Shown piece by piece: positions 1-9,071 of a stretch of DNA of 64,000 bases (within the stretch, counting starts at the first letter, position 1; each line of letters starts with the position of its first letter). A program made the translations under genes and the position numbers. Origin of the DNA: Ruegeria atlantica (lineage in GTDB: Bacteria > Pseudomonadota > Alphaproteobacteria > Rhodobacterales > Rhodobacteraceae); assembly GCF_013032005.1 (NCBI RefSeq), contig NZ_WQBE01000006.1, positions 1-64,000 of the forward strand. The letters are read 5' to 3'. Under the pieces are notes generated by a model. That model did no database searches. It saw only the letters and a list, made by a program, of their open reading frames with translations, and was not told the origin of the DNA.

Positions 1-440
1 GCGTCTCCGCCGTCTCCAGCGTCCCAACACCGCCTCAGCAGCGCCGGTGAAGGGGGTTCTAAGGTTTACCCAAACAACCCGCAAGTGGAAAATTGCATCT
101 TGCGCGATTTTTTTGCGAAATGATTTTTTTCAACTATATTTCAAATGATTAAGATGAACCCAACTAAGCCACATACACCGCTCACGAAGTAGGCACACGC
201 AGTTGCCCCACCATAAGCAATCGGTCAACCACCCGCATACCCTATATATAGTGAGTTCCTAACCGACATCCACAAGACCCAACCGAGTCGCATCATCTGA
301 TCCGAGCCGATTTTGAGCCCGTTTCCCCGACTCGCCTCCAAACAGGGCACTGAAAAAGGCACAACGCGCGCGCCGGGTCTTGCGCATTACCCTCGGATAC
401 TGTCACCTCGCCGGAAAGAGACAGCCAAACGCACAGTAAT
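1..440. other. Intergenic region before pxpB, no gene recognised
   Basis: No reading frame here gives a recognisable protein. Positions about 100-150 are rich in T and A runs and positions 241-250 hold a TATATATA-like stretch that could belong to a promoter. A minus-strand frame between 293 and 475 overlaps the pxpB start and has no family resemblance. The first 50 bases could be the tail of an upstream feature, but this cannot be decided from the window. Confidence 0.4.
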
Positions 441-1193
441 ATGACAGCTACACACGCGCACCCCTTTCCTTGCATACGGACGGTTGGTCAGGACGGTCTA
501 TTGGTCTCGTTTGCTGACACGATGGCTGAATCCTCGAACCGGGCGGCGCTTGCATTTCGCAATGCGGTCGACCTTCTTGGATGGGAAGGTGTGATTGAGA
601 CATCGGCGTCTCTGGCCTCGGCCTATATTCGGTTCGATCCCCTTGCCCTGCCGCACACGGAAATCCACGGGCGGATCGAAGAGATGCTGCATCAACAAGA
701 TTGGTATCGGGCACCGCTTCCTGCAGGTCGCCGCTTGTGGCAGGTACCCACTGTGTACGGAGGTGAATTAGCGCCGCAATTGGACGAAACCGCAGCGGCA
801 GCTGGGCTGACACCAACCGAAGCCATACGACGCCTGAGTGAAACCCGTGTTCGCGTACTGACCATCGGCTTTGCGCCCGGCCTGCCATATCTTGGACCGC
901 TAGGGCCTGAGTTCAACATTCCACGCCTCAAGAAGCTCACTCCTATGGTGCCGGAAGGAGCGCTGATTCTGGCGATATCGCAACTTGTGCTGTTTTCCAG
1001 ACCCAACCCGACAGGATGGCGACATGTCGGCCAAACCGCTTTTCGCTGCTTCCGTCCCGAAGCCGAACAGAGCTTTGTCCTGCGCCCCGGCGACGAGATG
1101 CAATTTCTGCCGGTCTCACGCGCAGAACTGGAACAGATACGCGAAACCAATGATGGTCTAGGCGGGGCGACCCGAGAGGAGATACCGGCATGA
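441..1193 (+). CDS. pxpB: 5-oxoprolinase subunit PxpB (KipI family)
   Basis: A subunit of the ATP-dependent, cytoplasmic 5-oxoprolinase PxpABC, which opens 5-oxoproline to L-glutamate. The 250-residue protein has the KipI/allophanate-hydrolase-subunit-1 signature GFAPGLPYLGPL near residues 143-154 and a following IPR segment, and its length is normal for the family. It overlaps the next gene by 4 bp (ATGA), so the three pxp genes are likely translated from one message. No clear Shine-Dalgarno precedes the ATG at 441. The old name KipI (histidine kinase inhibitor) comes from Bacillus; the complete pxpBCA neighbourhood argues for the oxoprolinase role. Confidence 0.93.
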   Translation: MTATHAHPFPCIRTVGQDGLLVSFADTMAESSNRAALAFRNAVDLLGWEGVIETSASLASAYIRFDPLALPHTEIHGRIEEMLHQQDWYRAPLPAGRRLWQVPTVYGGELAPQLDETAAAAGLTPTEAIRRLSETRVRVLTIGFAPGLPYLGPLGPEFNIPRLKKLTPMVPEGALILAISQLVLFSRPNPTGWRHVGQTAFRCFRPEAEQSFVLRPGDEMQFLPVSRAELEQIRETNDGLGGATREEIPA

Positions 1194-2188
1194 GCCTGCT
1201 GGTACATCAGATTGGCCCGGCCTGCACCATTCAGGATCAGGGGCGTTCGGGATATCTGGATCAGGGACTTTCACGGTCAGGGGCGGCAGATCAACTGGCG
1301 TTGCATGAGGGGGCCGCGCTGCTGGGTCAAAGCCCGGACTGTGCAGCCCTGGAAATGGCGGGAATGGGCGGCACGTTCGAGGCCACGCATGCGGTCAGCA
1401 TCGCCCTGACCGGCGCGCCAATGCAGGCCAGTATCGATGGCGTCCCGATTGTCTGGAATGCCTCTTTCTCTGTGGAGGCGGGTCAGAAGCTGACGATCGG
1501 CGCCGCCAATCAGGGCAACTATGGCTATTTGCATGTTGGTGGCGGATTTGAAGTACCGCTGTTTCTGGGTTCACGTTCCGCCCACCTGACAGCGAATGTC
1601 GGGCGTGCCGTGCAGGCCGGCGACCGACTACCCGTCGGTCCCTATTCAGGCAACACCGGTATGAAACTGCGCCCCGATGACCGATTTTCCGGGGGCACCC
1701 TGCGCGTGTTGGCAAGCTTCCAGACCCCCCTGTTCGATCTAGAAACGCTGGACCGTTTTACCGAAACCGCGTTTCGGCGCGGTGCGCGGGCTAACCGAAT
1801 GGGCATGCAATTGGAAAACGATGGCGAAGGCTTTGCCGCAAAGGGTCAATTGAACATTCTGTCAGATGTGATCACCCCGGGCGACATCCAGATGACCGGC
1901 ACCGGAAACCCCTTTATCCTGCTGCCCGAGTGCCAGACGACCGGTGGTTACCCTCGTATCGCCACTGTCCTGCCCTGCGATCTGCCCCGGGCGGCGCAAA
2001 CCCCGGCCGGCGGGCAGATAAAGTTTACATTTGTGTTCATGGATGAGGCCGTCGCCCTGCACGCCACTTACCTGTCCGATCTGTCGCGATTGCGCGCGCG
2101 GGTCGAGCCCTTGGTCCGCGATCCGCACGACATCCCCGACCTGTTATCCTATCAATTGATCAGCGGAATGATCTCTGGCACCGAATAA
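1190..2188 (+). CDS. pxpC: 5-oxoprolinase subunit PxpC (KipA family)
   Basis: The biotin-dependent-carboxyltransferase-like subunit of PxpABC, 332 residues. The N-terminus carries the family pattern VHQIGPACTIQDQGRSGY, followed by GLSRSGAADQLAL. It starts inside the end of pxpB through an ATGA overlap and its TAA stop at 2186-2188 runs straight into the Shine-Dalgarno of pxpA. PxpB and PxpC together form the ATP-using part of the enzyme in the known family. Nothing is truncated. Confidence 0.93.
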   Translation: MSLLVHQIGPACTIQDQGRSGYLDQGLSRSGAADQLALHEGAALLGQSPDCAALEMAGMGGTFEATHAVSIALTGAPMQASIDGVPIVWNASFSVEAGQKLTIGAANQGNYGYLHVGGGFEVPLFLGSRSAHLTANVGRAVQAGDRLPVGPYSGNTGMKLRPDDRFSGGTLRVLASFQTPLFDLETLDRFTETAFRRGARANRMGMQLENDGEGFAAKGQLNILSDVITPGDIQMTGTGNPFILLPECQTTGGYPRIATVLPCDLPRAAQTPAGGQIKFTFVFMDEAVALHATYLSDLSRLRARVEPLVRDPHDIPDLLSYQLISGMISGTE

Positions 2189-2199
2189 GGAGTTTGCCG

Positions 2200-2961
2200 A
2201 TGCCCAGCGTCGATTTGAATGCCGATATGGGGGAAAGCTTTGGCCCTTGGAATATGGGCGATGATGAAAGCCTGCTGAAGATCATCACCTCGGCCAATAT
2301 CGCGTGTGGTTTTCATGCGGGTGACCCCGATGTCATGGCGAAAACGATGACGTCGGCTGCCCAGAACGATGTCGGCATCGGCGCGCATCCCGGCTTTCCC
2401 GATCTGCAGGGATTTGGCCGCCGCAATATGAAGGTGCCACACGAAACCCTGCGCAACCTGGTCCGTTTTCAACTTGGCGCGGCGATGGGCATGGCCAAGG
2501 CGGTTGGTACAAAGGTCCGGCATCTGAAGCTGCACGGCGCTTTGGCCAATATGTGTTCGGTCGATATCGACATGGCACGAGCCTGTTATCAGGGCGCGCT
2601 GGACGTGGACCCGGACATTATTGTCATGGTGCTGGCTGTTACCAAACAGGAAGAGGCCGTGCGCGAATTGGGTTGCAAATGGGTGGGAGAAATTTTTGCC
2701 GACCGCGCCTATAACGATGACGGTACGCTTGTTGATCGCAGCCTGCCCGGCGCGGTCATCCACGACCCCGAACTGGCAGGACCACGCATGCTGAACATGG
2801 TCCGCGAAGGTGCAATCATCACCGAAACCGGCAAGCGGTTGGAAACCTCAATCGACACGATCTGCCTGCATGGGGATGGGCCGACCGCGGTGCAGATCGC
2901 CCGGTCCGTTCGCGAAAACCTAATCGCAGGTGGCGTCGAGGTGACAAAATTCACCCGATAG
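2200..2961 (+). CDS. pxpA: 5-oxoprolinase subunit PxpA (LamB/YcsF family)
   Basis: The LamB/YcsF-type subunit of 5-oxoprolinase, 253 residues. It shows the family opening VDLNADMGESFG, the ACGFHAGDP segment and GIGAHPGFPDLQGFGRR. The ATG at 2200 is preferred over an in-frame TTG at 2194 because the AAGGAG at 2187-2192 lies 7 bases before it. The gene order B-C-A with overlaps or 11-bp spacing is that of a complete operon, so pyroglutamate recycling to glutamate is well supported. Confidence 0.94.
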   Translation: MPSVDLNADMGESFGPWNMGDDESLLKIITSANIACGFHAGDPDVMAKTMTSAAQNDVGIGAHPGFPDLQGFGRRNMKVPHETLRNLVRFQLGAAMGMAKAVGTKVRHLKLHGALANMCSVDIDMARACYQGALDVDPDIIVMVLAVTKQEEAVRELGCKWVGEIFADRAYNDDGTLVDRSLPGAVIHDPELAGPRMLNMVREGAIITETGKRLETSIDTICLHGDGPTAVQIARSVRENLIAGGVEVTKFTR

Positions 2962-3112
2962 ACATCCGGGCGTAAGGTCTGCGCCCCACCTTCTTAGTGT
3001 TGCCCAGTTGGATTTCTGACCCTAGCATGCCTGCAAGTGCATGTTCTGATTATTGGAAATCCAGGCAACGCCGGGTCCGGAACTCTCTGGGCCCACGCAA
3101 GGAGGGAAATTT

Positions 3113-4360
3113 ATGTCTTTCGATTTGATGTCTTATGAACCGCGCGGGGACAAGAAGAACTCTGACTTCTTCGGCGAGTATCTACCCAAAATTTATGAGC
3201 GGCGTAGCAACTCTGGTGTTGCCGATCAGGTCGGGCCGATGCGGGCGATTGTCCAGCAAGTGGAAACCGCAGCGCTGTTCGATACGCTGATCGAATTGTA
3301 TGTGATGACCCCATATCGCCACACGGCCAGCTATCTGGGGCAGACGCATAAGTTTTCGGTTCTGCATTCACACACCGACTACCCGGCGTTGATCGTGATG
3401 GCGCCGCTCAGCCCCAGCTTTGAGGATTTCATTCCCCGCATCAACCGCATGTATCCGCTGGCGCGCGGCACTCCGCAAACACGTTACGTCGGAGAGATTT
3501 ACGGCGTGACAGACTTGAATACCCTTAGCAAGACGCTTGAGGATCAGAATATCCGCTTTGAATATGAAGGCGATACCGAAAACCCTTTCTACACGCTGGA
3601 TGGGTTCCGGTTCACCACTCCGTCGGATTTCACTTGCAACCGGGTCGGTTATTCCACGCTGGATTTCAATGACCCCGACAGCCTGGGTCTGGGTGACCGC
3701 GTGTTGCTGAGCGACGCCGAGCAGGCGCAATTGGATCAGGCCGCCGCTTTTGGCGCAGACAGCAAAATCTCACCCTTGATGCTGGGGGTCGATCACCTTG
3801 CCACCCGCATTCTGGCCGGTGAGCGCGAGGACGCGATCCTCGAGTTTCTAACCATGGTGCCCTATTACTTCTGGGGTGCGTACAACATCTTTGACATGAA
3901 CTCGTCGACCAACGTGAACCGAAACCCGAATGTGGATGATGACAAGAAATCGCCCGCCAAGGTCTTCACCGCCAACAACACCCCGTCCTTCATCAATTCA
4001 TTCGAGCAACTGCCGATGCCGACCGAGGATTTCGTCCGAAATTTTGGCCGTCGCCTGCATCACATGGCCATCGAAATTCAGGACGGTGATCACAACGCCG
4101 GTGAGAAAAACGTCGATTTCGTGGTTAATACGCTCAAGGATAAAGGCGTGCCGTTTCTGGCCCATGTGGTGGGTGAATGCAAAGACGATCCGAACCTCAA
4201 GCAGATTTTCTCGAAACACTCGAAGAATACGCTGCTGATCACGGAATATATCGAACGCTGCCACCACTATGACGGGTTCTTCACCAAGGACAACGTGGCG
4301 GCCCTGACAGCCGCCGCCGGGCAGGACGAACAATACCAGCATGGCCACGTGTTCGACTAA
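3113..4360 (+). CDS. VOC-superfamily, HPPD-like dioxygenase
   Basis: A 415-residue protein that resembles the 4-hydroxyphenylpyruvate dioxygenase fold. Three candidate Fe(II) ligands in the usual order are visible: His in GVDHLATRI, His in RRLHHMAIEI and Glu in LLITEYIER near the C-terminus, followed by a phenylalanine-bearing segment (GFFTKDNVAAL) like the HPPD C-terminal helix. The start at 3113 follows GGAGGG by a good distance; an upstream in-frame start at 3053 lacks this. It lies about 150 bp behind pxpA on the same strand. Homology to HPPD is partial and the middle region is long and unusual, so the substrate is unknown; a true HPPD would normally be shorter and closer to the consensus. 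Confidence 0.6.
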   Translation: MSFDLMSYEPRGDKKNSDFFGEYLPKIYERRSNSGVADQVGPMRAIVQQVETAALFDTLIELYVMTPYRHTASYLGQTHKFSVLHSHTDYPALIVMAPLSPSFEDFIPRINRMYPLARGTPQTRYVGEIYGVTDLNTLSKTLEDQNIRFEYEGDTENPFYTLDGFRFTTPSDFTCNRVGYSTLDFNDPDSLGLGDRVLLSDAEQAQLDQAAAFGADSKISPLMLGVDHLATRILAGEREDAILEFLTMVPYYFWGAYNIFDMNSSTNVNRNPNVDDDKKSPAKVFTANNTPSFINSFEQLPMPTEDFVRNFGRRLHHMAIEIQDGDHNAGEKNVDFVVNTLKDKGVPFLAHVVGECKDDPNLKQIFSKHSKNTLLITEYIERCHHYDGFFTKDNVAALTAAAGQDEQYQHGHVFD

Positions 4361-4377
4361 AACGCCCTGACAAAAAA

Positions 4378-4401
4378 GGGCTGCGAGTTTCCTCGCAGCC
4401 C
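4378..4401 (-). terminator. Intrinsic terminator of the D,D-carboxypeptidase gene
   Basis: A perfect 10-bp stem GGGCTGCGAG/CTCGCAGCCC with a TTTC loop. On the minus strand the stem is followed directly by six T residues (the A run at 4372-4377), which makes it a classic terminator for the gene ending at 4432. On the plus strand it has no T tract but could still help end the transcript of the dioxygenase gene at 4360. Confidence 0.85.
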
Positions 4402-4431
4402 AGATCCATCCAGGAGAGTATATGTCGGATC

Positions 4432-5844
4432 TTATGACGGCCCGATCATGAAACAGGTGACATTCCGGGCCTGAAGCCTGCGGCAGGCCAAATCGGCCTG
4501 TTCGCGGGTCATGCCCTGGAATGTCGCGTCAAAGCCGCGCGAGCTTTGGTTCACCTTGCGCAGCGTGCCTTCCAGAGTGGTCATTTCCGACAGGGCAGTT
4601 TTCAGCAAAACCTTTTCCGCCTCGTATCGGGTGGTATAGCGGCCCACGTTGACGCCCCACAGATGCCCGCCGGACGTGGAAAGGCGGGTGACAATTTCCG
4701 GTTCGGGTTCCGGCTGCACGGCCGGATCGGCCGACGCCAGAACCAGATCATCCGGACGCGCAGCGGGGCGCGCTGTGTCGCCGGTTGGGGTTTGGATATC
4801 CGCAGCGGCCATGGCGGCTGCAATACCGTCCTGAATACGCGCGCCGTTCTTGGCCGCTGTCGCAGCAACCGTGCCCGCAACCTGTACTGCAGACCCTGCC
4901 GTTGGACGCAGTACCGGACGGAGACTGGAATTTGGTGCACCGGTCAGAGCTGCAACCGTCGCGCCCAATCCGGCATTCCCGGCATAGGCCGGGCGCGCCG
5001 GTTTGCGGATCGGTGCCCGAGACGGGGCTCGGCGGAAACCCATGTCCAACAACTCGGCCACTTTGGCGTTGCGCGATGCGCCCGACTTGCCGCCAAAGAC
5101 GGTGGCGATGATACGTTCATCTTTGCGCTTGGCCGAGGCCACAAGATTGAAGCCCGCAGCCCGGGTGTAGCCTGTCTTGATCCCATCAGCGCCCTTATAG
5201 GCGGCCAGCAGGCGGCGGTTGGTGTTGGGAACGGTCTTGATCCCCGCATGTGTCGATTGGCGCGAGAACAGATTGTAGTATTGCGGGTAATCATACAGCA
5301 GATGACGGCCCAAAGTGGTCATATCACGCGCGGTCGACAGGTGGCCTGTTTCCGTCAAACCATGCGCGTTCTTGAAGGTTGTGCGGCTCATGCCCATCGC
5401 CTTGGCAGTACGGGTCATGCGGCGGGCAAAGGCGGCCTCGGACCCGCTGATCGCAATACCGATGGCGGTAGCAGCGTCGTTCGCCGATTTAACCGCCGCG
5501 GCACGGATCAGATAGCGGAATGCAATTCGCTGACCGGACCGCAAGCCCAGCTTTGACGGCGGCTCGGACGCGGCCTTTTTGGTGATGCGCACCTGGGTAT
5601 CCAGATCGATCTCACCGTTCCGCACCGCTTCGAACGCAATATAAAGCGTCATCATCTTTGTCAGCGAAGCCGGATGCAGCCGTGTGTCGGCATTGCGCGA
5701 ATGCAGCACCTCGCCGGTGCGTGCATCGATCACCATCGCCGCATAAGGAGCAGCCACCCCTTGCAACGGCGCAAAGGAGAGCAGCCACAAGAATGCTATA
5801 AGGAATAAGCCCATTCGGGCCGGAACTGTCCGCCGAACCTGCAC
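4432..5844 (-). CDS. D-alanyl-D-alanine carboxypeptidase with SPOR domain
   Basis: A low-molecular-mass penicillin-binding protein that trims the terminal D-alanine of peptidoglycan pentapeptides in the periplasm. Signal peptide about 1-32 (hydrophobic 11-28, cleavage after GVAA-type site). Catalytic motifs of the S11/DacA family: SLTK at 60-63, SAN at 120-122 and KTG at 223-225. After residue 260 comes a proline/alanine-rich linker and then a SPOR-like peptidoglycan-binding domain (about 395-470). This DacA plus SPOR layout is common in alphaproteobacteria and points to action at the division septum. The gene stands alone, ends in a strong terminator and has an AT-rich 250-bp upstream region (about 5890-5915 contains TAATTATTTTATTATT). 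Confidence 0.92.
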   Translation of the reverse strand: MQVRRTVPARMGLFLIAFLWLLSFAPLQGVAAPYAAMVIDARTGEVLHSRNADTRLHPASLTKMMTLYIAFEAVRNGEIDLDTQVRITKKAASEPPSKLGLRSGQRIAFRYLIRAAAVKSANDAATAIGIAISGSEAAFARRMTRTAKAMGMSRTTFKNAHGLTETGHLSTARDMTTLGRHLLYDYPQYYNLFSRQSTHAGIKTVPNTNRRLLAAYKGADGIKTGYTRAAGFNLVASAKRKDERIIATVFGGKSGASRNAKVAELLDMGFRRAPSRAPIRKPARPAYAGNAGLGATVAALTGAPNSSLRPVLRPTAGSAVQVAGTVAATAAKNGARIQDGIAAAMAAADIQTPTGDTARPAARPDDLVLASADPAVQPEPEPEIVTRLSTSGGHLWGVNVGRYTTRYEAEKVLLKTALSEMTTLEGTLRKVNQSSRGFDATFQGMTREQADLACRRLQARNVTCFMIGPS

Positions 5845-6095
5845 GATCTTTGCCTCTGTCTACCTCGGGCCGCCGGGTTTTCCCGGTCGGCTAAATAATT
5901 ATTTTATTATTGATCAGGCTAACACAGAGACCCAGTGAAAGAAACAAAAAGCTCGTGAATTCGCGGTTTCTTGAGCTTGCCACGGACACACCACATGTGG
6001 TCAGGCGCACCCTTGCCACCACCAAATCCATGAATATGACCAGAATTTGCCGACGCTGGGTGTCGATTTTTCAGGACTGAGACCATTCGGCCACA

Positions 6096-6797
6096 TCAGC
6101 TGAGTCGCTGAACAAGATTGGCAAGCTGACCCAAATCCTGAAGCTCGCGGTATCGCGGGCTATCTGCCGGGGTTTCGGCCTGTTCGATTTCCCAAACCAG
6201 ACCGTGCGGCACATACACGCCCCAGCACCCGGCCTGTATCGGAGCCACCACGTCCGAGCGCATCGAATTGCCAACCATCATCGCCGATGCAGGCCCGTCA
6301 CCGTATTGGCCAAAGATGAGCCGATAGGTCTGAGGCGTTTTCTCGGACACAATCTCGACCCCGTCGAACAGCTCACCCAACCCCGACTGGGCCAGTTTCC
6401 TCTCTTGATCAATCAGATCGCCCTTGGTGATCAGCACCACCTGATGAGTCGCCGCCACGCTTTCAATCGCCGCGCGTGCATGGGGCAACAGCTCGATCGG
6501 ATGGGCCAGCATCTCTTGCCCGGCTTCTATCAATTGCCGAATGACCGAGGCGGGAACCCGGTCATCCGTCACCTCAATCGCAGTTTCGATCATCGATAGG
6601 GTGAAACCTTTGATTCCATATCCATAGTGCCGGATATTGCGTTTTTCTGCGGCCAGCAGACGCTCCATCAGTTGATCCCTTTCGGCGTGATCCGCCAGGA
6701 GATCGGCGAAATAAGCCTGCGTTAGCTGAAAAAACCGCTCATTGTGCCACAATGTATCATCCGCATCGAAGCCGATTGTGGTAAGATTTTGGCCCAT
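6096..6797 (-). CDS. HAD-family hydrolase
   Basis: A 233-residue HAD-superfamily phosphatase. Motif I FDADDTLW gives nucleophile Asp11 and general acid Asp13; TKGD is motif II, Lys in EKTPQ is motif III, and VGNSMRSDV is motif IV (the usual GDS.. D pattern with Asn replacing the first Asp). The true start is the ATG at 6797; the reading frame stays open further upstream across clpS, but that part is the antisense of clpS. It is divergent from clpS with 93 bp between the starts. Substrate cannot be told from the sequence. Confidence 0.85.
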   Translation of the reverse strand: MGQNLTTIGFDADDTLWHNERFFQLTQAYFADLLADHAERDQLMERLLAAEKRNIRHYGYGIKGFTLSMIETAIEVTDDRVPASVIRQLIEAGQEMLAHPIELLPHARAAIESVAATHQVVLITKGDLIDQERKLAQSGLGELFDGVEIVSEKTPQTYRLIFGQYGDGPASAMMVGNSMRSDVVAPIQAGCWGVYVPHGLVWEIEQAETPADSPRYRELQDLGQLANLVQRLS

Positions 6798-6890
6798 GGC
6801 TATTACGTCCTGCTGGCTCTTTTCTCTGGCTGGTTCGACGTTATATAAGCGCAAAGACAAACCGAAGCCTGAATCGGACAGTAGAACGCG

Positions 6891-7235
6891 ATGCTTGAAC
6901 ACCAATGGATGATGTCTGACAAGTCGGACGACGACGATGCCGACGCGTCTGTCCTGGTACAGACGCGCACCAAGACCAAGCGTCCGCCGCTGTATAAGGT
7001 TCTGCTGCTGAATGACGATTACACGCCGATGGAATTCGTTGTGCATGTACTGGAACGGTTCTTTGGCATGACCCACGCGCAGGCGTTCGAGATCATGCTG
7101 ACGGTGCATAAAAAAGGCGTGGCCGTCGTTGGCGTGTTCAGCCACGAGATCGCCGAGACCAAAGTGGGCCAGGTCATGGATTTCGCCCGCAGGCACCAGC
7201 ACCCCTTGCAATGCACCATGGAACGGGAAGAGTAA
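6891..7235 (+). CDS. clpS: ATP-dependent Clp protease adaptor ClpS
   Basis: N-degron adaptor that delivers proteins with destabilising N-terminal residues to ClpA/ClpP. The 114-residue protein has the family core [17 protein letters not shown] at 35-51 (Asn41, Asp42, Asp43 contact the N-degron amino group in known structures) and the HKKG loop with His73. The first 30 residues are acidic and variable, as usual. In-frame ATGs at 6909 and 6912 are alternative starts. clpA is not in the window. The rsmC-like gene follows after 27 bp. Confidence 0.95.
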   Translation: MLEHQWMMSDKSDDDDADASVLVQTRTKTKRPPLYKVLLLNDDYTPMEFVVHVLERFFGMTHAQAFEIMLTVHKKGVAVVGVFSHEIAETKVGQVMDFARRHQHPLQCTMEREE

Positions 7236-7262
7236 GACCAGACCGGTCTTACGGAATCGCTT

Positions 7263-8228
7263 ATGTCCCCTCGCCTTGATCTTGCGCTGCAAAGCGGTCT
7301 GACCTTGTCGCAACCACTGACTGTACTGGGGCCAACAACGGCCAGTGACCTGTCTGATTTGCCGCGTGAAACGCAAGTGGTGCAGCCGTTTAAACCCTTT
7401 CACGACCATTTCACCCAACAGGGCTTCGCGGTTGTACCTGTGGCGCAAGATCCCTGTCAGGACGCCATCGTAATCCTGCCACGCGCCAAGGCATTGGCCC
7501 GGTCGATGGTGCAGCAGGCCTGCACCCGCGCGAATGGCGTGATTGTCGTTGACGGCGCCAAGACCGACGGTGTGGACAGTTTATTGAAGGACATCCGCAA
7601 GCGGGTCGCGGTTGAGGGGCCGATTTCAAAGGCGCATGGCAAGATCTTCTGGTTCCAGTCCGATCCGCATGCTTTTGCGGATTGGGCCGCGCCCGCCCAT
7701 CAGACCGCGGACGGTTTTAAAACCGCGCCAGGCGTATTCTCGGCCGACGGCATTGATCCGGCCTCGGCCCTGTTGCGGGCCGCGCTGCCAGACAGGCTGG
7801 GCGCTCGGGTCGCCGATCTGGGGGCCGGTTGGGGGTATCTTTCGGCCGAGCTGCTGCAGGCGCCGGGCCTGAAATCCTTGCACCTGGTCGAAGCCGACCA
7901 TATTGCGCTGACCTGTGCCCGCACCAATGTGACTGATCCCCGCGCTCAGTTTCACTGGGCCGATGCGGTGACATGGCGTGCCGACGAACCCATCGACACC
8001 GTGGTGATGAACCCACCGTTCCACACTACGCGCAACGCCGATCCGGCGCTGGGGCAAGGCTTTATCACATCCGCGGCAAAGAACCTGACCCGCAATGGCA
8101 CATTGTGGATGGTGGCCAACCGCCACCTCCCCTATGAGCCCACATTGACCGACACATTTGCGCATGTCGAAGAAGTGACCGGCGACAATCGGTTCAAGGT
8201 GTTCCATGCCTCTCGCCCTCGGCGGTGA
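7263..8228 (+). CDS. RsmC-like class I SAM methyltransferase
   Basis: A probable ribosomal RNA guanine-N2 methyltransferase of the RsmC/RlmG type, 321 residues. It has a divergent N-terminal half (1-155) and a C-terminal catalytic half with the SAM-binding motif VADLGAGWG at 183-191, an acidic VEADH motif after strand 2 and the base-methyltransferase motif NPPFH at 250-254, which is diagnostic of the RsmC/RlmG group. It is co-directional with clpS (27-bp gap) and the SDR gene (37-bp gap). Which of the two rRNA targets it modifies cannot be decided here. Confidence 0.85.
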   Translation: MSPRLDLALQSGLTLSQPLTVLGPTTASDLSDLPRETQVVQPFKPFHDHFTQQGFAVVPVAQDPCQDAIVILPRAKALARSMVQQACTRANGVIVVDGAKTDGVDSLLKDIRKRVAVEGPISKAHGKIFWFQSDPHAFADWAAPAHQTADGFKTAPGVFSADGIDPASALLRAALPDRLGARVADLGAGWGYLSAELLQAPGLKSLHLVEADHIALTCARTNVTDPRAQFHWADAVTWRADEPIDTVVMNPPFHTTRNADPALGQGFITSAAKNLTRNGTLWMVANRHLPYEPTLTDTFAHVEEVTGDNRFKVFHASRPRR

Positions 8229-8265
8229 TCCCAGTTAACCTGCGCCGCAATTCAGGAGGAAGCGC

Positions 8266-9066
8266 ATGTCCTTTTCCATAGCAGGCAAAACCGCAATCGT
8301 GACCGGCGGCGCCAACGGAGTCGGCTTGGCCATCGGGCGCCACTTTGCCGATGCCGGGGCCAATGTGATGTTCGCCGACATGGACGAAAAGCGGCTGGCC
8401 GAAGAACTGGGCGAGCAGGCCGATGACAGCAATATCCGTTTCTTTGCTGGCGACCTGCGGGAAAAGCTGACAATTGCCAACCTGCTGTCGGCCACAATCG
8501 ACGCCTTCGATCAGGTGGATATCCTGATCAACGGCGCCCGTCAGGTGATCCCTTCTGATCCGCTGGATGCCGAAGACGATTCAGTCCGCACCCTTCTGAA
8601 TCAGAACCTAATGCCCGCCCTACGGTTAAGCCAGTTGGTCGCCAAACGCATGATCAAACAAGCCGGAGATGACGAGGAAAACATTGCAGGCTCGATCATC
8701 AACCTGTCTTCGATTGCAGCGCGACGAACCCACCCTGACCTGATGGCCTATTCCGTCTCGACCGCCGCGCTGGATCAGATGACCCGATCCTTGGCTGTCG
8801 CGCTGGCCCCCAACCGTATTCGGGTAAATTCCATCGCATTGGGATCCGTGATGAGCGCCTCATTGCGCTCCACCCTGAAAGAGAACCGCGACTTTCGGGA
8901 CGATATAGAAAAACACACTCCGCTGGCCCGCATTGCTGCGCCGACCGAACTGACCGAAACAGCACAGTTTCTGGCCTCGGACGCCGCAGGTTTCATCACC
9001 GGACAAATTCTAACCATTGACGGCGGCCGCACCCTGCTGGACCCCGTTGCAGCCCCAGCGCACTGA
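8266..9066 (+). CDS. SDR-family protein lacking the catalytic lysine
   Basis: A 266-residue classical short-chain dehydrogenase/reductase fold with the nucleotide-binding motif TGGANGVG at 14-21, catalytic-type Ser149 and Tyr162. The YxxxK motif reads YSVST, so the essential lysine is Thr166, and the NNAG motif reads NGAR. Shine-Dalgarno AGGAGG precedes the ATG. The 5-bp gap to hemF suggests co-transcription. Because of the missing Lys it may bind NAD(P) without normal SDR catalysis, or use a different proton relay. No substrate can be named. Confidence 0.8.
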   Translation: MSFSIAGKTAIVTGGANGVGLAIGRHFADAGANVMFADMDEKRLAEELGEQADDSNIRFFAGDLREKLTIANLLSATIDAFDQVDILINGARQVIPSDPLDAEDDSVRTLLNQNLMPALRLSQLVAKRMIKQAGDDEENIAGSIINLSSIAARRTHPDLMAYSVSTAALDQMTRSLAVALAPNRIRVNSIALGSVMSASLRSTLKENRDFRDDIEKHTPLARIAAPTELTETAQFLASDAAGFITGQILTIDGGRTLLDPVAAPAH

Positions 9067-9071
9067 CACAT

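Noticed and set aside
4546..5556. Long plus-strand frame of 336 codons
   Set aside because: Antisense of the D,D-carboxypeptidase gene, which has all catalytic motifs; the frame has no protein-like pattern.
6798..7448. N-terminal extension of the HAD hydrolase across clpS
   Set aside because: The extension is the reverse of clpS and of the rsmC start; the HAD motif I begins right after the ATG at 6797.
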